Under the pieces are notes generated by a model. That model worked only from the letters and a program-made list of their open reading frames with translations. It did not search any database and was not told the DNA's origin. A stretch of 64,000 nt of DNA from Drosophila persimilis (lineage: Eukaryota > Arthropoda > Insecta > Diptera > Drosophilidae), in NCBI RefSeq assembly GCF_003286085.1, contig NW_020825321.1, forward strand, positions 1 to 64,000. Reading direction: 5' to 3'. The stretch's first letter is position 1. Every line of letters begins with the position of its first letter. Both the position numbers and the translations under genes were made by a program. Positions 44,234 through 55,870 of this stretch are shown here, piece by piece.

Positions 44234-44340
44234 CCGACTTGGAAGGACCTGATTGGCTTTTCGGGCCCCACCATGCTGCGGCTGCTGCTTCTAGACGGTG
44301 GACCGACTGAGTCTCTTTCCCCGTCTTCGTTGGACCTGGT

Positions 44341-44519
44341 TTCCCAGGTGTTGATTTAGAGTGATGATCTTATCCCTCCGGTACTTTTAAAGGAATACCG
44401 AGCTCCTTTTCGGTGTTGTTGTTTTTTAGATTTTTTTTAGTTTTCCATAGTTGTTACCACGAGTAGGCGGGAAGGGGTTTGTCACCCGAGGCATAGCATG
44501 CTTGCCCCGGGAAGCCTGA
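44341..44519. other. Non-coding, LINE-C 5' end or flank
   Basis: Contains T-rich tracts and no ORF with support. It may be LINE-C 5' UTR; the boundary is not visible. Confidence 0.4.
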
Positions 44520-44524
44520 TTTAA

Positions 44525-45190
44525 GCTGGAAGTCGGCATGTATCCAGAGTCCGCATATTATCGACCGATCACCCCCTCGGCCATCTACACCAGGCGGAGG
44601 AAGACGAAGAAGCTATCTGGCAGCTACCGCCAAAGCCGGAGTCCGTGGAGGTGCCACCACCGTCCGCAGGCGAGTTTCCGGGGCCAGTCCAACCCAAGCC
44701 CGCTGATTCGGAGGCGGAATGGCAGCGACGGCTGCAAGAGGCGGAGGCGGAAGAGGAGGAGGTGTGGCGGGCAAGTCCACAGCCAGAGTCCGAGCAGGCA
44801 CCGGAATCGGACGAACGGCAGGCAGAGGCCTGTGGCAGCGCCGGGCAGCCGCAGCAGCAGTCGCAGTCGCAGCAGCAGCAGCAGTGGCAGTGGCAGCAGC
44901 AATAGCAGCAGCACTGGCAGCAATGGGAGAAGTGGAGGGGGCCAGAGGCTGCGGTGATGGGCCCATATGACCGCCGAGCGCCAAGGCCTAATATAGAACC
45001 ACCAGACGCTGCACATGTGGCCGTGTGTGGCCGTGGGGCCGTGGGTGTGGGGCGCACCAGGGATGCCCACGACCGAGCGCCCAGCCCTGAAGCGGCAAGC
45101 TTCATGTCACGAGCCCCGAGTAGGACCGAAGCGGCCAGCCCTGCAATTTCAATGACTCCGCGCGCACTGAGGTGTTCCGGGAGATAGGGG
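44525..45190 (+). other. GC-rich Glu/Gln/Pro ORF and CAG tract, unrecognised
   Basis: Plus-strand frame EEDEEAIWQLPPKPESVE ... PADSEAEWQRRLQEAEAEEE, ending in a polyglutamine run (QSQSQQQQQWQWQQQ, stop near 44905). A second frame after it has PDAAHVAVCGRGA. Acidic then Gln-rich; no domain recognised. Long minus-strand ORFs here are low-complexity shadows. It may be the coding end of an unknown retroelement. Confidence 0.4.
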
Positions 45191-45620
45191 GGAGAAATTG
45201 ACGGCGCACAACGCAAGACCAAATAATGTCATGGGATCACGCCACTGGCACGCCCGACACGCCCAACGCCGGGCGGAGATCCCGTTATGGCGCGGCTATA
45301 AAAGGAACCTGCGGCGTCGGAGCGGGATCTCTTTTGAGTCGCGTGAGTCGAAGTGCGTGGATTAAATCTCGTCTAACGCGGAACATCAACGCGGTACCTA
45401 CCACGTGCGGAAAGTGAAAGTGCAATAGATAACGGAAACCCCAGAGCCAGGCCCCTCCTGCCCATCAGAGTGAGTTTTATTAAGTGGTGATCCACATCCA
45501 CCGGCGAAAGCTAACAGGGAAGTGCGAGTCGTAGTGTGCAGATTAAAGTGGAGGGTCAAAGCAGACGACGAGGTCAATTTGCTCCTAATCAACAGTACCT
45601 ACATATGATGAAAAAAAAAT
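45191..45620 (+). promoter_or_regulatory. Possible LTR/promoter with TATA box
   Basis: GCTATAAAAGG at about 45295-45305 lies in GC-rich sequence, followed ~30 bp downstream by the initiator-like GATCTCTTTTGAGTCG. About 45 bp here (CATGGGATCACGCCACTGGC) are shared with 41040-41060 inside LINE-C. No second copy was found to prove an LTR. Confidence 0.4.
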
Positions 45621-45774
45621 ATCAGTTTTGAGTTTGATAGCTTAATATTTTCTAGGCTGTAAGCCGAACCTACATAGTGTTTAGTTCAGATTGATAACTA
45701 AAAATATCAGCATTGCACTGTTCAATATAACCAGACGAAAGATACTTAAGTTATGTGAAAAAACATTGAATGGA
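45621..45774. other. AT-rich spacer
   Basis: About 150 bp with no ORF and no repeat that I recognise. Confidence 0.5.
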
Positions 45775-46215
45775 AAAGAGTATGTGAGAGAGACAGAAAA
45801 TCAGTCAGAAAGTGTAGGGCGCTGCGAAGTCACTGCAAATTGAATTGGTCTTTTTGGTTATAATGATCCAATCAGGATTCAGATTTGGCAATCTAGTAGA
45901 TATAGTCTATTTCTTTGATATTGCATTTTCGTTGTATTTTTATCTTAAAATATGGATGCCACAGATTTTCTTCCTTTGTGGAGGCGGGGCGATATCACAG
46001 GAGCCTGGACACAAAATTTAGTTTCTAGAGCTCCTATAGTCTGGGAGTGTCTGTGAGTATCAGGACGGACAGACAGACATGGCTATATCGACTCGGCTAT
46101 TGATCAGGAGTATATATACATTATAGGATAGGAAACGCTTCCTTTTGTGCGTTACAGACAACCACTTTCCACAATTCTAATATACCCCTTTACTCTTTTT
46201 GAGTATCCTGTAACT
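45775..46215 (-). mobile_element. DINE-1 relic, copy 8 (short, diverged)
   Basis: Reverse orientation, about 440 bp, with large internal deletions. It keeps the CAGAAAATCAGTC block, a shrunken GACA tract and the ACTCGGCTATTGATC block; the TATACCC end is degraded. The most diverged copy in the window. It abuts BEL-4. Confidence 0.78.
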
Positions 46216-47252
46216 AACTTCGGCTGAATTGTTGGGCCTGACATCAATATAGAGGGATATTGAGGGAATATCCTGTATATGTACAAGCGGATTTGTCGAA
46301 AACTACTCGGAGTTTTGTGGTGGTTTTGTCTTCTCTTAAGACGCAGTGATGAGGAAGACAAAATTTGCATTGTTTAAGTGAGTCACCTTTGATAGGGGAG
46401 ATGTAATTAAATTCGACGTATTCCTTTATAAATACGGCGTATTGGACCTTGAGAAGTGGTTTGGGAACCAGCTTGCGCTCTAGATTGAGGAATCTGCGAT
46501 AGGCTTGTGATATGAATCTCCAAGATGACTGTCACTCAGCTTCAAAGGCAATTGAACGCAGTACTCGCCGCTTGGAAGCCGACCGCAAAGTTTTTTTAAA
46601 TGTTCCTCGCAAGCAATTTTCTCCTTTGTTGCTTCTGTAGCGGGACCGTGGCAGTTTTCCACTTCCCAGAGCGAAGGTTCTAGCTCATCCAAACCAACGG
46701 TAGGCGTTTGACTCAATTCCGTCGAACTACAGGTAGCTAGGAGAACTGAGCTGTTGGAGTAATGACATCCACCTGTGACAACCCAGCCGAGACGGGTTTT
46801 TGTATTATAGGAAGTCCCCTCTCCAATTTGATCTGTCCAACGCATAAAATGTCGTAAAATAAGCTGGCTCCAATAAGTACATCGATGCGCTGAGATTTGT
46901 TGAAGTGTGGGTCAGCAAGGCTGATATTGGATGGAATTTCCCATTTGGATACTTCAAATGAAGAAGCAGGCTGGTTTCCTGTAATACGTGGAGCAACGAG
47001 AGCTGTGAGACTCGTGAAGTAATCGGAAGTCCTGGATTGAATGACCAAATTAACTGAACCTTCCGTGTGAAATTCAGAATCAGCGCCGATACCGGATACT
47101 GATACCGACCCTTTGGATCGTTTCAGCTGAAGCTTCTGAGCAAAGCGAGAGGTTATTAAATTAATCTGAGAGCCTGAATCCAGAAGAGCCCGGCAAGGAA
47201 GAAGATCACCAAATCGACTCTTTATCATAATGACTGTCGTGGCTAGAAGCAC
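46216..47252 (-). pseudogene. BEL-4 relic: protease and RT fingers
   Basis: Minus strand. The protease frame (46737-47252) has CRALLDSGSQINLIT (active site) and the BEL pre-RT block ISLADPHFNKSQRIDVLIG. After a shift, TRLGWVVTGG and the linker continue (46480-46845). RT fingers CLPHHCVLRE and TTTKLRVVFDKSA follow to about 46240. It is cut at the DINE-1 border, so palm and integrase are missing. Confidence 0.85.
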
Positions 47253-47387
47253 TACGTCTGAGCTAAGATTCTGAGCAGGAGGCGAGCATGGTGATGAAGC
47301 GGCAACAAGAGAACTTGAAAGATTGGGGCCTGAGCATGAGTCTGTCTGAATAGGAGACGTAGTAGCGTTTCCAGGTTCCGTATTAAC

Positions 47388-48059
47388 TCACGTAGGCAGC
47401 GGATTGTTGATATGTAAAAGGGTATGATGCTTTTCACCGCATATGCGACAAGAGCCTAAACTACAGTTGAAGCAAACTCTAAGCTTCCTTGCCTCTCTAA
47501 GACGCAAAGATGGCGAAAGGTTTCCAAAGCGAGAGCAGCTGTAAATGTTATGCCCTTTATTATCACAGAATACGCATTCCAATACGATTGTATTTGTAGC
47601 AACAAGACTGTGTTTTGAATGAGTGATTCATTTATGTTTTCATACCTGACTGCTATGGGTTTAAATCAACATAGCTTGATCCATGGTCTCCATAGCTTGA
47701 CATCTCCTCTCCAAAAAAACCGCTCCCATCCCAGCTGCTCCCATTTGGTCCTGGTATCAGAGTCGAGATACTTGTATGTGGAGTGAACGATGATGCATCA
47801 TGCTATTTCCTCCATGGTACCCATCGACCTAAGCGCTCTCATGTGAGAATAAAGCTTGTCCGATAAAGTACGTAGCTTTGTAGTTGACCCATCTTCAACC
47901 TTCTCATGCCTCAGAATGAACGCTTAGCACATCTTCATTGATTGGGTTGTTTTCATCACTCAATATTGTATCTGGAAATGAAACGGCTTTGTTGTATATT
48001 GAGAGTGCCTTTAGTTTGTAAAAAGACACCCTGTTTTCCGGCAAGTCATTAGACTCATC
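47388..48059 (-). pseudogene. BEL-4 relic: gag
   Basis: Fragments of a BEL Gag. The N-terminal piece MDESNDLPENRVSFYKLK (from 48059) ends at a stop near 47904. The second piece, near 47700-47880, contains YSHMRALRSMGT. A zinc-knuckle region CVFCDNKGHNIYSC plus CFNCSLGSCRICGEKHHTLLH follows at 47388-47582. Several shifts. The knuckle spacing matches the end of other BEL Gags. Confidence 0.78.
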
Positions 48060-48323
48060 CATTTTCGACAGGCAGCAGCGAGCAAAGCACAAAGAAGAAT
48101 CGAAGAACCAACCGTTTGATTTTTTTTGGTATGCAAGCGCAATTGCAGCGAACCCGAAGCCGCTAATGCACGTAGCTGTATTAGTGCTTGTAAGCAAGCG
48201 CGCGACGAAATGGGAACTAACCGCTTCGCATTCGAACAGTTATGTATGTTTAGTGGATAATTTTCACTGTTTATAATTGTTTATTTCCAAATTTTTATTG
48301 ACGATCACGTCGTGGTCACCAAA
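48060..48323 (-). other. BEL-4 leader and primer-binding site
   Basis: Non-coding. At the right edge the minus strand reads TTTGGTGACCACGACGTG directly after ...TCTCAACA, which looks like a tRNA primer-binding site following an LTR end. Confidence 0.6.
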
Positions 48324-50102
48324 TGTTGAGACAACGAGCTTTTTCGCTGACTATGATTGTTCAATAATTTCACAAATTAATAATTTCCGAAACGTTATAA
48401 ATTTTATTATAGGTATTTTGTGTGTTGACGGTGGCCGAAGATGCCAGAGCCTTTTACAATAGTATTAGAGTGATACACTTGGATGAGGCAAGCGAGCCGA
48501 TCTCGAGCCAAAGTAATAGATTGGGGACAAAAAAGGTATGTTCTCCAACTATATCAAGCGGTAACTGCTAGAGTAGGCGCAGCTGTTGACGGCTTAGCGA
48601 CGGCATAGGAAAGAAAAGATAACAAGAGCGAGCATAGATAAAGACTAGATGATTAAATGAGAGCATGTTGCTGAGCGAGCATAGATAAAGCTACGCTTAC
48701 GTTACGTTAGTTTAGTATAATGACCAAAATGGAAAGGAAAGTGAATTGATAGGCAATAGAACGATGGTACAAAATTTACAATCGGGCTTCGCCCGAACAG
48801 AAGTAAAAAGGACCTAAGAAATTGAAGAATCTCCTTATTTTTAAGTTAGTATAAGAATTCCTATGAAATCAACTAAAAGGGACCTAAATGAACTAAAGGA
48901 TCTCCTTATTTTTAAGTCAGTATAAGAATTCATATGAAAGGAAATAAAAAGTTTTTTTTTTATTATATAAATTTGTTTTTTTAGTTTTAAATATTTGATT
49001 AATATTGAAATGTAACGTATTTTAGTTATGTCAAAGTCTGAGGTGCCTAGAGACCGCCAGAACGTTGGCGTCCCTATTGGCCATTCCCTCGTGAAAGTCA
49101 ATTGAGTCGGTTGCGCATCGGTCCGACGAAAAAGAAAAAGAAAGAATTTAGTGAAAGAAAAACTCTAGGAATCTTTGACTGCGAGTTTCTTTGTTGAAGG
49201 CGAGTGGGCTATTCAGTCGTCAGCAGCCGTAAAAAAAAGAGAAGGGCTAAAGGAAAATATCAAAGAGTTGTCCCATTTGTAGTCTTGGCGCTTAGTAAAC
49301 CGAGTTAATAAGTGCGGATTCGATCGTCCAAGGAAGCCAGCCAGCAAACAACAGCAGCCGCAAGCCTAACAAAGTGGCGTTTAAGCCTTTGGGATTGTCT
49401 GGAAAGCGCTCAGCCTCGGAGAAGCGAGCGTGGAAGCAGAGGGAGAAGACATTTGGGGAGCGCTCGGTCCCCCCAAGCGGCTAGCTTCCCGAGTCGTTGG
49501 CGTCGCCACTTTAGAAATCGAGCGCGACGCGGCAGATAAGGAGGGCCCGCCCCTTGGTCGCGAGCAGATCGGCGGAGAGAAAGTGTCGATCTAACACAGT
49601 CGGAGATTGGCTGTTGGCCTTTTCTTTGCATTCGCGTACTTTTCACCTGCAGAAGCAGTGGACAGAATTTGTGCTGTTCCCTTTCGCCCCGGATGTGGAA
49701 AGGAAGCAAAGATAACAGAGGGAGAAAGAGCATAGGAGAGAAGAGGCAGAACGGATTGACGGAATAATTGCATTTGCGATTGTAATAGTATTATCATGGT
49801 TTTTATGCGGAGTTAATTAGGAGAAAATTAGATTTGATCCCGGTAGTGGCTTCTCGTGACTCTCGCCGATCTGCGAATATGATTTCCCCCAACCTTGTGC
49901 CCATTTAAGTGTTTTTCCACCACAGCAGCTTTAGGTACTCATCGAGGAAAGCGCTTTCGCCGATGGAGCCATAAACTGGAGAAAAGGTATGAGTGGACAT
50001 TGAGTAAATTCTATTATTAATAAATCAAAACTTGAAACAAGGGAACTAGGGCCGATCGGTGAGTGAGAGGGAGAAGGGCCCACTCGAGTTGAGTTCGTAA
50101 CA
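48324..50102 (-). repeat. Candidate long LTR of BEL-4 (uncertain)
   Basis: On the minus strand this runs from TGTTACGAACTC (50102) to GTCTCAACA (48324), next to the primer-binding site. At 1.78 kb it would be unusually long for a BEL LTR and may hide another insertion. It contains a ~75-bp tandem repeat and GC-rich leader-like sequence near 49310-49560. There is no second copy in the window. Confidence 0.35.
48808..48955. repeat. ~75-bp imperfect tandem repeat x2
   Basis: Two units starting near 48808 and 48882, each with GGACCTAA...ATCTCCTTATTTTTAAGT and TATAAGAATTC. They differ at several bases. No coding potential. Confidence 0.8.
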
Positions 50103-50457
50103 TTACGGAGTCAGCAAGCGGATTAACTTGCCAATTAGTTTTTGGAATTTTATACATATATTTCATTTAGCTATTCTTTCAATGTGGGTGTTTATATCAT
50201 GGTATTTGCGGTAATGTTATTGTTTTAGCCAGTAAGTGAATAAACTTTATAATGTATTAATCTACCGCTTTGCTTTCGCTGGCAAACTCCCCATGTAGGA
50301 CGCCCAGGACAAAGGGGCCATTCCGTCATTGAATCGAACGGCTTGGAATGGCCATGGTAGGGTGGGCGACACGACCTCGACAACACCAGAGGCGGAGTTG
50401 AGATACCTTTCTAGCACACATCTATAATTCTATTCAGGGATAAACAGTGTCTCCCGG
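50103..50457 (-). other. gypsy-2 3' untranslated region
   Basis: Non-coding, downstream of the integrase end on the minus strand. The polypurine tract and 3' LTR are not identifiable; the BEL-4 edge at 50102 may interrupt it. Confidence 0.45.
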
Positions 50458-51770
50458 TTAAGCATTTTCGTCGTGACACGCTACTTCATTCGCGGTATAA
50501 TGCGTATAGGCCACCAGCAGGAGGGGGGCAAGAACATCACTCCAATAGCCGACGAGCAGAGGCCGGAAACCCAAGGCGTGTGCTTCCCTTCGCTGAATAA
50601 CAGCTAGCCTGGCAGGATTTATATACACAGACGTGCGTAGGTGACACGTTACAGGCAATACCTTTTTGAGGATGTACGGACCCCTGTACTTCGGAACAAA
50701 TTTTGTATTTCTACCTATTGTGGTGTCAATGTTTCTCATTACAACGAAATCGCCTTCTAAGAACTCAATATGATTTTTGTGATTCCTTTCAAAATACTTT
50801 TCACGCTTCTGCTGACAATGCTTGATTTTATCCGAAGATTTCTTACGTACTGATTCTAAATCGCTTTGAGTTCAGTCTTTTTTATCATCTAAATATTTTG
50901 TTAACGCGTCCATATTACAACCCCTCTGTTGGACTCCAAGTAAAACAACACTGAAGGCAATTCATTCCTGGTCGAATGGACTGAGTTATTAATTGCATAT
51001 TCAGCCTTTATTAAAAGTTTGCTCCAATCTTCGTGATTTATTGGCTCTGTTATTTTGAGGAGCATAGCTTTCATAGTTCAGTTAACCCGTTCTACCTGAC
51101 GATTCGCTTGGGGTAAAGCAGTTGCCACTTTCACATATTCTATATTATTTTCTAACACAAATTTACTAAATACTAATGATGTAAAACATCTCTATCGCTA
51201 ATAATTGCTTGTCGTATTTACAGAAAACAATTTTACAAATTTCGTAAAAGCGTTAATGATAACTAATACATGCTTCTTCTTTGATATAACAGCGGGAAGA
51301 GGTCAAAAATGGTCTACGTGTTATGTGCCGAATGGGATTGGTCGCTTAGGAATACTGTGAAGTGTTTGATTATTCGCATGTGTGGGGACTGAAAACATGA
51401 TATAATTTAAAGAATTTCCTATAAACGAATCGATTTTAGATCCAATATTCTGGAACCAATAATGTCTTACGATTTCTTTCATATATTTTTTAGTTTCTAA
51501 TTGACATAAGTTTTCGTGAACTCTTCTGATTATTTGCGTTTCTATTTTAGCTGGGACATAAAACAATTCAACGTGGCTCTCACCTATTTTATAAACAATT
51601 CCATCGCTCAATGAGAATTTCTTAACAGGTCCATGCTTCAATTGTTCTTTTAATTTTCCCATATGGTTGTCCATGTTTTGTGTTATCTGAAGCTGAAGAT
51701 TAATGTCTTCACACTCAATCACGGAAACTATTCGGTCTTTGTTATCACTTTCATGAATTTTCATATTCAA
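50458..51770 (-). pseudogene. gypsy-2 integrase
   Basis: Zinc-domain region (ETQIIRRVHENLCQLETKKY, 51321-51770, second half degraded). Core remnants lie in 50740-51300, with the E-motif region ALPQANRQVERVN and the segment EDWSKLLIKAEYAINNS. The C-terminal domain is NTKFVPKYRGPYILKKVLP at 50458-50739. Several stops break it. The D residues of the core are not clearly preserved. Confidence 0.78.
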
Positions 51771-51879
51771 AATCTTGATTAAGCGCTGAAGGATATCTAC
51801 TTAAGGTGGCATATACATGGGGCATATATTTTCCACTACGATTTTTTAAAGCATAATTATAATTTACTAGCTCTATGGC

Positions 51880-52362
51880 CTATCTGGCGATATTTGAATG
51901 AAGACGTCCTTTTCCTAAACATAAAACTACAGAGTTACAATCTGCTATAATTCTAAACGGAATCCCTTCTAAATAAATTCGAAATTTCCTCAATGAATAG
52001 ATCACAGCCAAAGTTTCCAATTTGAAACTTTCGTATCTTGCCTCTAGTTTTGTCGCTCTCTGTAAAAAATATGCTGTTGGGTGAAACTTATTGTCATCTT
52101 GTTTCTGCAACAAAATTCCACCAAAGCCTTCACTACTTGCATCACAATGCATTTCGGTTTCTCGATTATACAAAGCTAATACTGGGGACAAAATCAGTTT
52201 TTCTTGAAGATATTCAAAAATTTGTATGCATTTGTCTTGAAGCTCAAACTTCGTTCCAGGTTTTGTAAGTTCTTGTAATGGTTTTGCTATTTTCGAGTAA
52301 GCAGGAATGAAACGCCCAAAATAAGAGAATAATCCTAAAATCCTAATCCTTTTGCATTTCAT
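51880..52362 (-). pseudogene. gypsy-2 RNase H
   Basis: Tether and RNase H: LGLFSYFGRFIPAYSKIA then MHCDASSEGFGGILLQKQ (first D), ARYESFKLETLAVIYSLRKF (E) and IIADCNSVVLCLG, where the usual T-D is A-D. Separated from RT by a frame change at about 52362-52383. Confidence 0.87.
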
Positions 52363-52382
52363 GGCAGATGCCTATTGGCTGC

Positions 52383-52829
52383 TTAATGGCTGTGTTTACA
52401 GTTTGGGCTTATTCCTTTACCAGAAAGGGTATATCCCAAGAACTCAATACTTTCATAACCAAATTGACATTTACTAACCTTAATTTCTAGTCGATATTCT
52501 GCGAGAATTCTTAAAACTCTACCTAAGGTTATAAGATGTTCGTTCAACGACTTGACCCCTATATCGATATCGTCCATATAAACTACTACATTACCTTCGC
52601 GAATTAATGGTTGTAAAATGAAATCAATAGATCTCATAAATACTGCTGGTGCATTCATAAGTCCAAAAGGCATTCTTGTGTATTCATATTGTCCGCTAGG
52701 TATGACAAATGCTGTATACTGCACCGAACTTTCTGCTACTTTTACTTGGTGATAACTGTGTTTAAAATCTAAAAGTGTAAAAATTTTGTTCCCTTCTAAT
52801 CTCTCTAAGCAGTCCTCTATTAGTGGCAA
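52383..52829 (-). pseudogene. gypsy-2 reverse transcriptase
   Basis: RT palm with PLIEDCLERLEGNKIF, LLDFKHSYHQVKVAE (motif A), RMPFGLMNAPAVFMRS (motif B) and catalytic VVVYMDDIDIG (motif C), then KCQFGYESIEFLGYTLS. Upstream fingers (52830-52931) contain a shift and stops. The active-site residues are kept. Ty3/gypsy; the finer clade is uncertain. Confidence 0.9.
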
Positions 52830-52931
52830 TGGATATCCATCACGAATGCAAATCTTATTAAGCTGTTTTTAGTCTACACACATTCTTTTTTCCCCTGATT
52901 TTTTTTTAAACTAATACTATTGCAGATTCTC

Positions 52932-53072
52932 TTATGAATCCTTTTTCAATAGTTCATCTATTTGGGTATCTACTTCTTTTTTCTCCTGATATGAAAGTCT
53001 TCTCGGAACACTGCGTACAGTTTCTTCTGATTTAAGTTTGAGATTCATTTCGTTGTTATGTTGAATTGCTGG
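52932..53072 (-). pseudogene. gypsy-2 pol linker, downstream side of BEL-3
   Basis: Codons RRLSYQEKKEVDTQIDELLKK, the conserved lead-in to gypsy RT, continuing from the part at 62891-63018 once BEL-3 and one GCTGG are removed. The frame joins exactly. Confidence 0.87.
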
Positions 53073-53285
53073 TGTTCGCGAATAATATGCTCGACGATTT
53101 GATTCTAGTGGACTGTATTTATTTTGTTCTAGTCCAGTTCGATGTCTATTTGGTACTGAAAAATGCCGTCGCAGCGGCGATAAGAGTATGTGTGTATACA
53201 AATTTTGGTCTCATCAATTCTCTTCTTGTTCTCTTTTGGCGATGGTTCTTCGCTTAGCGATGGACTTGTTATACGTTCCTCAACA
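53073..53285 (-). repeat. BEL-3 3' LTR
   Basis: 213 bp, minus-strand TGTTGAGGAACG...GCGAACA, preceded by the polypurine tract GGGGGACCGGGA. It contains ~37 bp near 53154-53195 that the 5' LTR lacks. Confidence 0.9.
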
Positions 53286-54639
53286 TCCCGGTCCCCCCTG
53301 AAACAAAGTTTCGGAACGGGGCAATACCGCGATTTTAGTAATTGGTCGGGTTAATTCTCCAGATGCGGTCTTGAGCTTGACAGCTCGAACCAGTTCGTCC
53401 TTTCCTGGATAGGCTTCTATAACTCGTGCGATGTGCCATGAAGCCGGTGGGCTGTTGGACTCCTTAACAAGCACAACGTCTCCGATCGAGATATTAGGGA
53501 TTGACGCGGTCCACTTTGGACGCTGTTGCAGAGTGGTCAGGTACTCCTGATGCCATTGTTTCCAGAAGCCTTGGTACATGGACTGGATACTCTGCCAGTA
53601 CCCCAATCGACCCACAGTAATGTGACCCAAGTCAGCCTCCGGTATGGTGGTGAATGGTCGTCCAATTAAGAAGTGATCCGGCGATAAATAGTTGACCTCA
53701 GTATCCAGTGTGTAGTATAGAGGACGTGAGTTGACCACTAAGCTGACTTGCGCAAGTAGGGTACGCATCTACTCGTCGAAGGTGAAGTTTAACAGATCGA
53801 ACTGCCGATTCCCATTTTCCACCGCAATGAGGGGAGCCAGGCGGAATGAATACCCATTGTATGCCGTCATCCGCCAGGGTATGAGTAACCAGGTCGGTGT
53901 GTTGCTGTGACGCCAGTAGGGTTTGCATTTCATCAAGTGAGCGTTTCGCGCCGATGAAATTTGTGCCGTTGCCACTGTAGATTTTGGCACACTTGCCACG
54001 TAGAGATATGATGCGCCGCAGTGCAGCCAGGAACGTTTCAGTGGTGAGATCCGTGGCAAGTTCCAAATGTATTGCCGATGTGACCAGGCAAACGAATAGG
54101 CACCGGTGTTGACAAATGGAAAAATGGCAGTGCTTGTGTGATACGAATGCTGGGTAGATCAGCCATTCGTTGCTGTGATGTATGCTGTCTTTGTCGAAAG
54201 CAAGCCAAACATTCGTGCGTGATTTTGCGTACGAGGTTACATGCGCCAAATATCCAGAACCTTTGCCGAACAATTACGAAGAGTGCAGAAACACCCGGTG
54301 CTCGTGTTCCAAGATCAGTTTCGTGATGCGATGAATCTTTGGCAGCAAAACTGGATGTTTCGCCTCTTCTGGCAATTGAGAGTGATGCAATCGTCCGCCG
54401 ACCCTGAGTAGATTGTGTTTGTCAATGATTGGTGACAGTTTCACAAGCTGCGATCGGCTCCGTAATGGCTTCTTGGCAAGTAGCAATTGGTAGTCATCTT
54501 GAAAGCAGGTTTGCGCGTAACGCAAACACAGAATCCGTGCAGTCCTTATCTCATGAAATGTTAGAGATTGGGAGCTCCTGTCCCGAGATGGATGTTTTGT
54601 GCGTTGGATGAAGCAAAGGACATAGCCAATAGTGTGCAC
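53286..54639 (-). pseudogene. BEL-3 integrase and C-terminal domain
   Basis: From high to low: pre-integrase and HHCC-region remnant (LLRVGGRLHHSQLPEEAKHP, HRITKLILEHEH). The core follows with CLVTSAIHLELATDLT, D in KIYSGNGTNFIGA (the usual SDNGTN has lost its D) and E in HCGGKWESAVRSVK. The DUF5641-like domain (HITVGRLGYWQSIQSMYQGF ... LPRSETLFQGG) ends at a stop near 53280. Shifts near 53760 and 54275. Confidence 0.88.
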
Positions 54640-55003
54640 CAGCTTCCACCAGGAGGAGACTCGGGCTATTAGTTCTTCCAGCGGATTCCAAACAATTGGT
54701 TTTGACTTCGTTTTGTATGCCAGTTTCTGAAAGAGTAACGTAAAACTTTGAGTTGTTCAACTTTACCAAGAATTGATCGTTGTCACGTAGCCATGAAGGA
54801 CCAGTCCACCACAGCCGAAAGTCGATGAGATCGGCAGCCATGAGGCCTCTGGACGCGCAGTCAGCTGGGTTTGTTTTGGAGTCCACATGACGCCAAGCTT
54901 GGCATGGAATAGAATCCAGAATTTCCAAGGTTCGATTCCCAACAAACGTCTTCAGCTGGGCCCAAGATCCTCCTCTGTTATGCCTTTGGTATTGGATACC
55001 CAT
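54551..55003 (-). pseudogene. BEL-3 RNase H-like C-terminal region
   Basis: Contains WRHVDSKTNPADCASRGL and FRLWWTGPSWLRD, conserved in BEL Pol between RNase H and integrase. The first half of the RNase H-like domain is missing between here and RT, so an internal deletion is likely near 54990. Confidence 0.85.
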
Positions 55004-55428
55004 TTCCCGAGCTCTAGCTTGGCGCAGGACATTAGTTGTATAAGTTCGTTCCGGTTCCGCAGTAGCTCATCCTCACTGTTTGATCCAGTAAGAACATCGT
55101 CAACGTAGAAATCTTCCAGTAGGATTTTCGCAGCATTCGGAAATTCATGATGATGATCCGAAGCCAGTTGTTGCAACACCCGAACCGGTAGGAATGGCGC
55201 GCATGAAGTTCCGTAGGTGACGGTACATAGTTGAAAGTGCTTGATTGGATCGGTTGGATCTTCCCTCCAAACGATTCTCTGAAAATCTCGATGCTTATTG
55301 CAGACCCATATTTGGCGGAACATTTTCACAATATCCGCTGAGAATACGAATTTGTACATTCTGAAGCGCAGGCACACAGCAAACAGATCGCGTTTAATGC
55401 TCGGCCCTGTAAAGAGGGTGCCGTTCAA
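54952..55428 (-). pseudogene. BEL-3 reverse transcriptase
   Basis: RT palm with FSADIVKMFRQIWV (motif A), VTYGTSCAPFLPVRVL (motif B) and catalytic EDFYVDDVLTGS (motif C) near residue 110. The frame is intact across the palm, but the thumb is lost after LELGKWVSN. Confidence 0.88.
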
Positions 55429-55466
55429 AGTCTTACCATTGGCGTCGCGGAATGACCCGTCGAAAA

Positions 55467-55837
55467 CTACTCGGAGTTTTCTAGTACAGTATCTTCAAAT
55501 TCAGGGTGTGTGGTGTGGAATGGAAGCTCCACTATATACTTCCCCTTTTCATCACGAGTGTGTGTGGTGAGAAAGTGTTTCTCGACCTGTTCATCTTCGG
55601 GTTCAAGATTGGTCGTGCAGTCGACGTTCTCTAGCTCCCAAAACTTCTGGAGCGAAGCATCTATATCCAATGTTGTTGTTAGTGCAATTGCTTTGCTTGC
55701 TTGGGGTGTCATGAGTGCCGTAATAACCCATCCAAAAACTGATGAAATGGCGATAAGATTGCCCTTGCTGTCACACATCTTCCTTCCTGTTAATGTAGAC
55801 CATACGTGTTCGCTATCCAATAGTATGTCAATTGGTG

Positions 55838-55838
<1 letters not shown>
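55467..55838 (-). pseudogene. BEL-3 pre-RT linker, downstream of LINE-D
   Basis: Codons SEHVWSTLTGRKMCDSKGN and SVFGWVITA, then the linker up to TTHPEFEDTVLENS. These follow directly on from codons at 60981-61200 when LINE-D and one copy of TCAATTGGTGC are removed. Confidence 0.87.

Positions 55839-55870
<32 letters not shown>

Larger units (their letters stand above)
40806..44340 (-). mobile_element. LINE-C, LOA-type (Bilbo/TRIM-like), decayed
   Basis: Minus-strand LINE with ORF1 remnant (43574-44233), endonuclease (43000-43564), RT (42270-42990) and RNase H (40830-41669). RNase H after RT is a feature of the LOA and I groups. Internal deletions remove the endonuclease centre and the RT fingers, and a 217-bp segment is tandemly duplicated. 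The 3' end abuts an AT-rich palindrome instead of a poly-A tail. Confidence 0.82.

Noticed and set aside
44569-45222. 217-codon minus-strand ORF rich in Cys, Ser and Ala
   Set aside because: It is the complement of a CAG/GC-rich low-complexity tract; composition alone explains the absence of stops.
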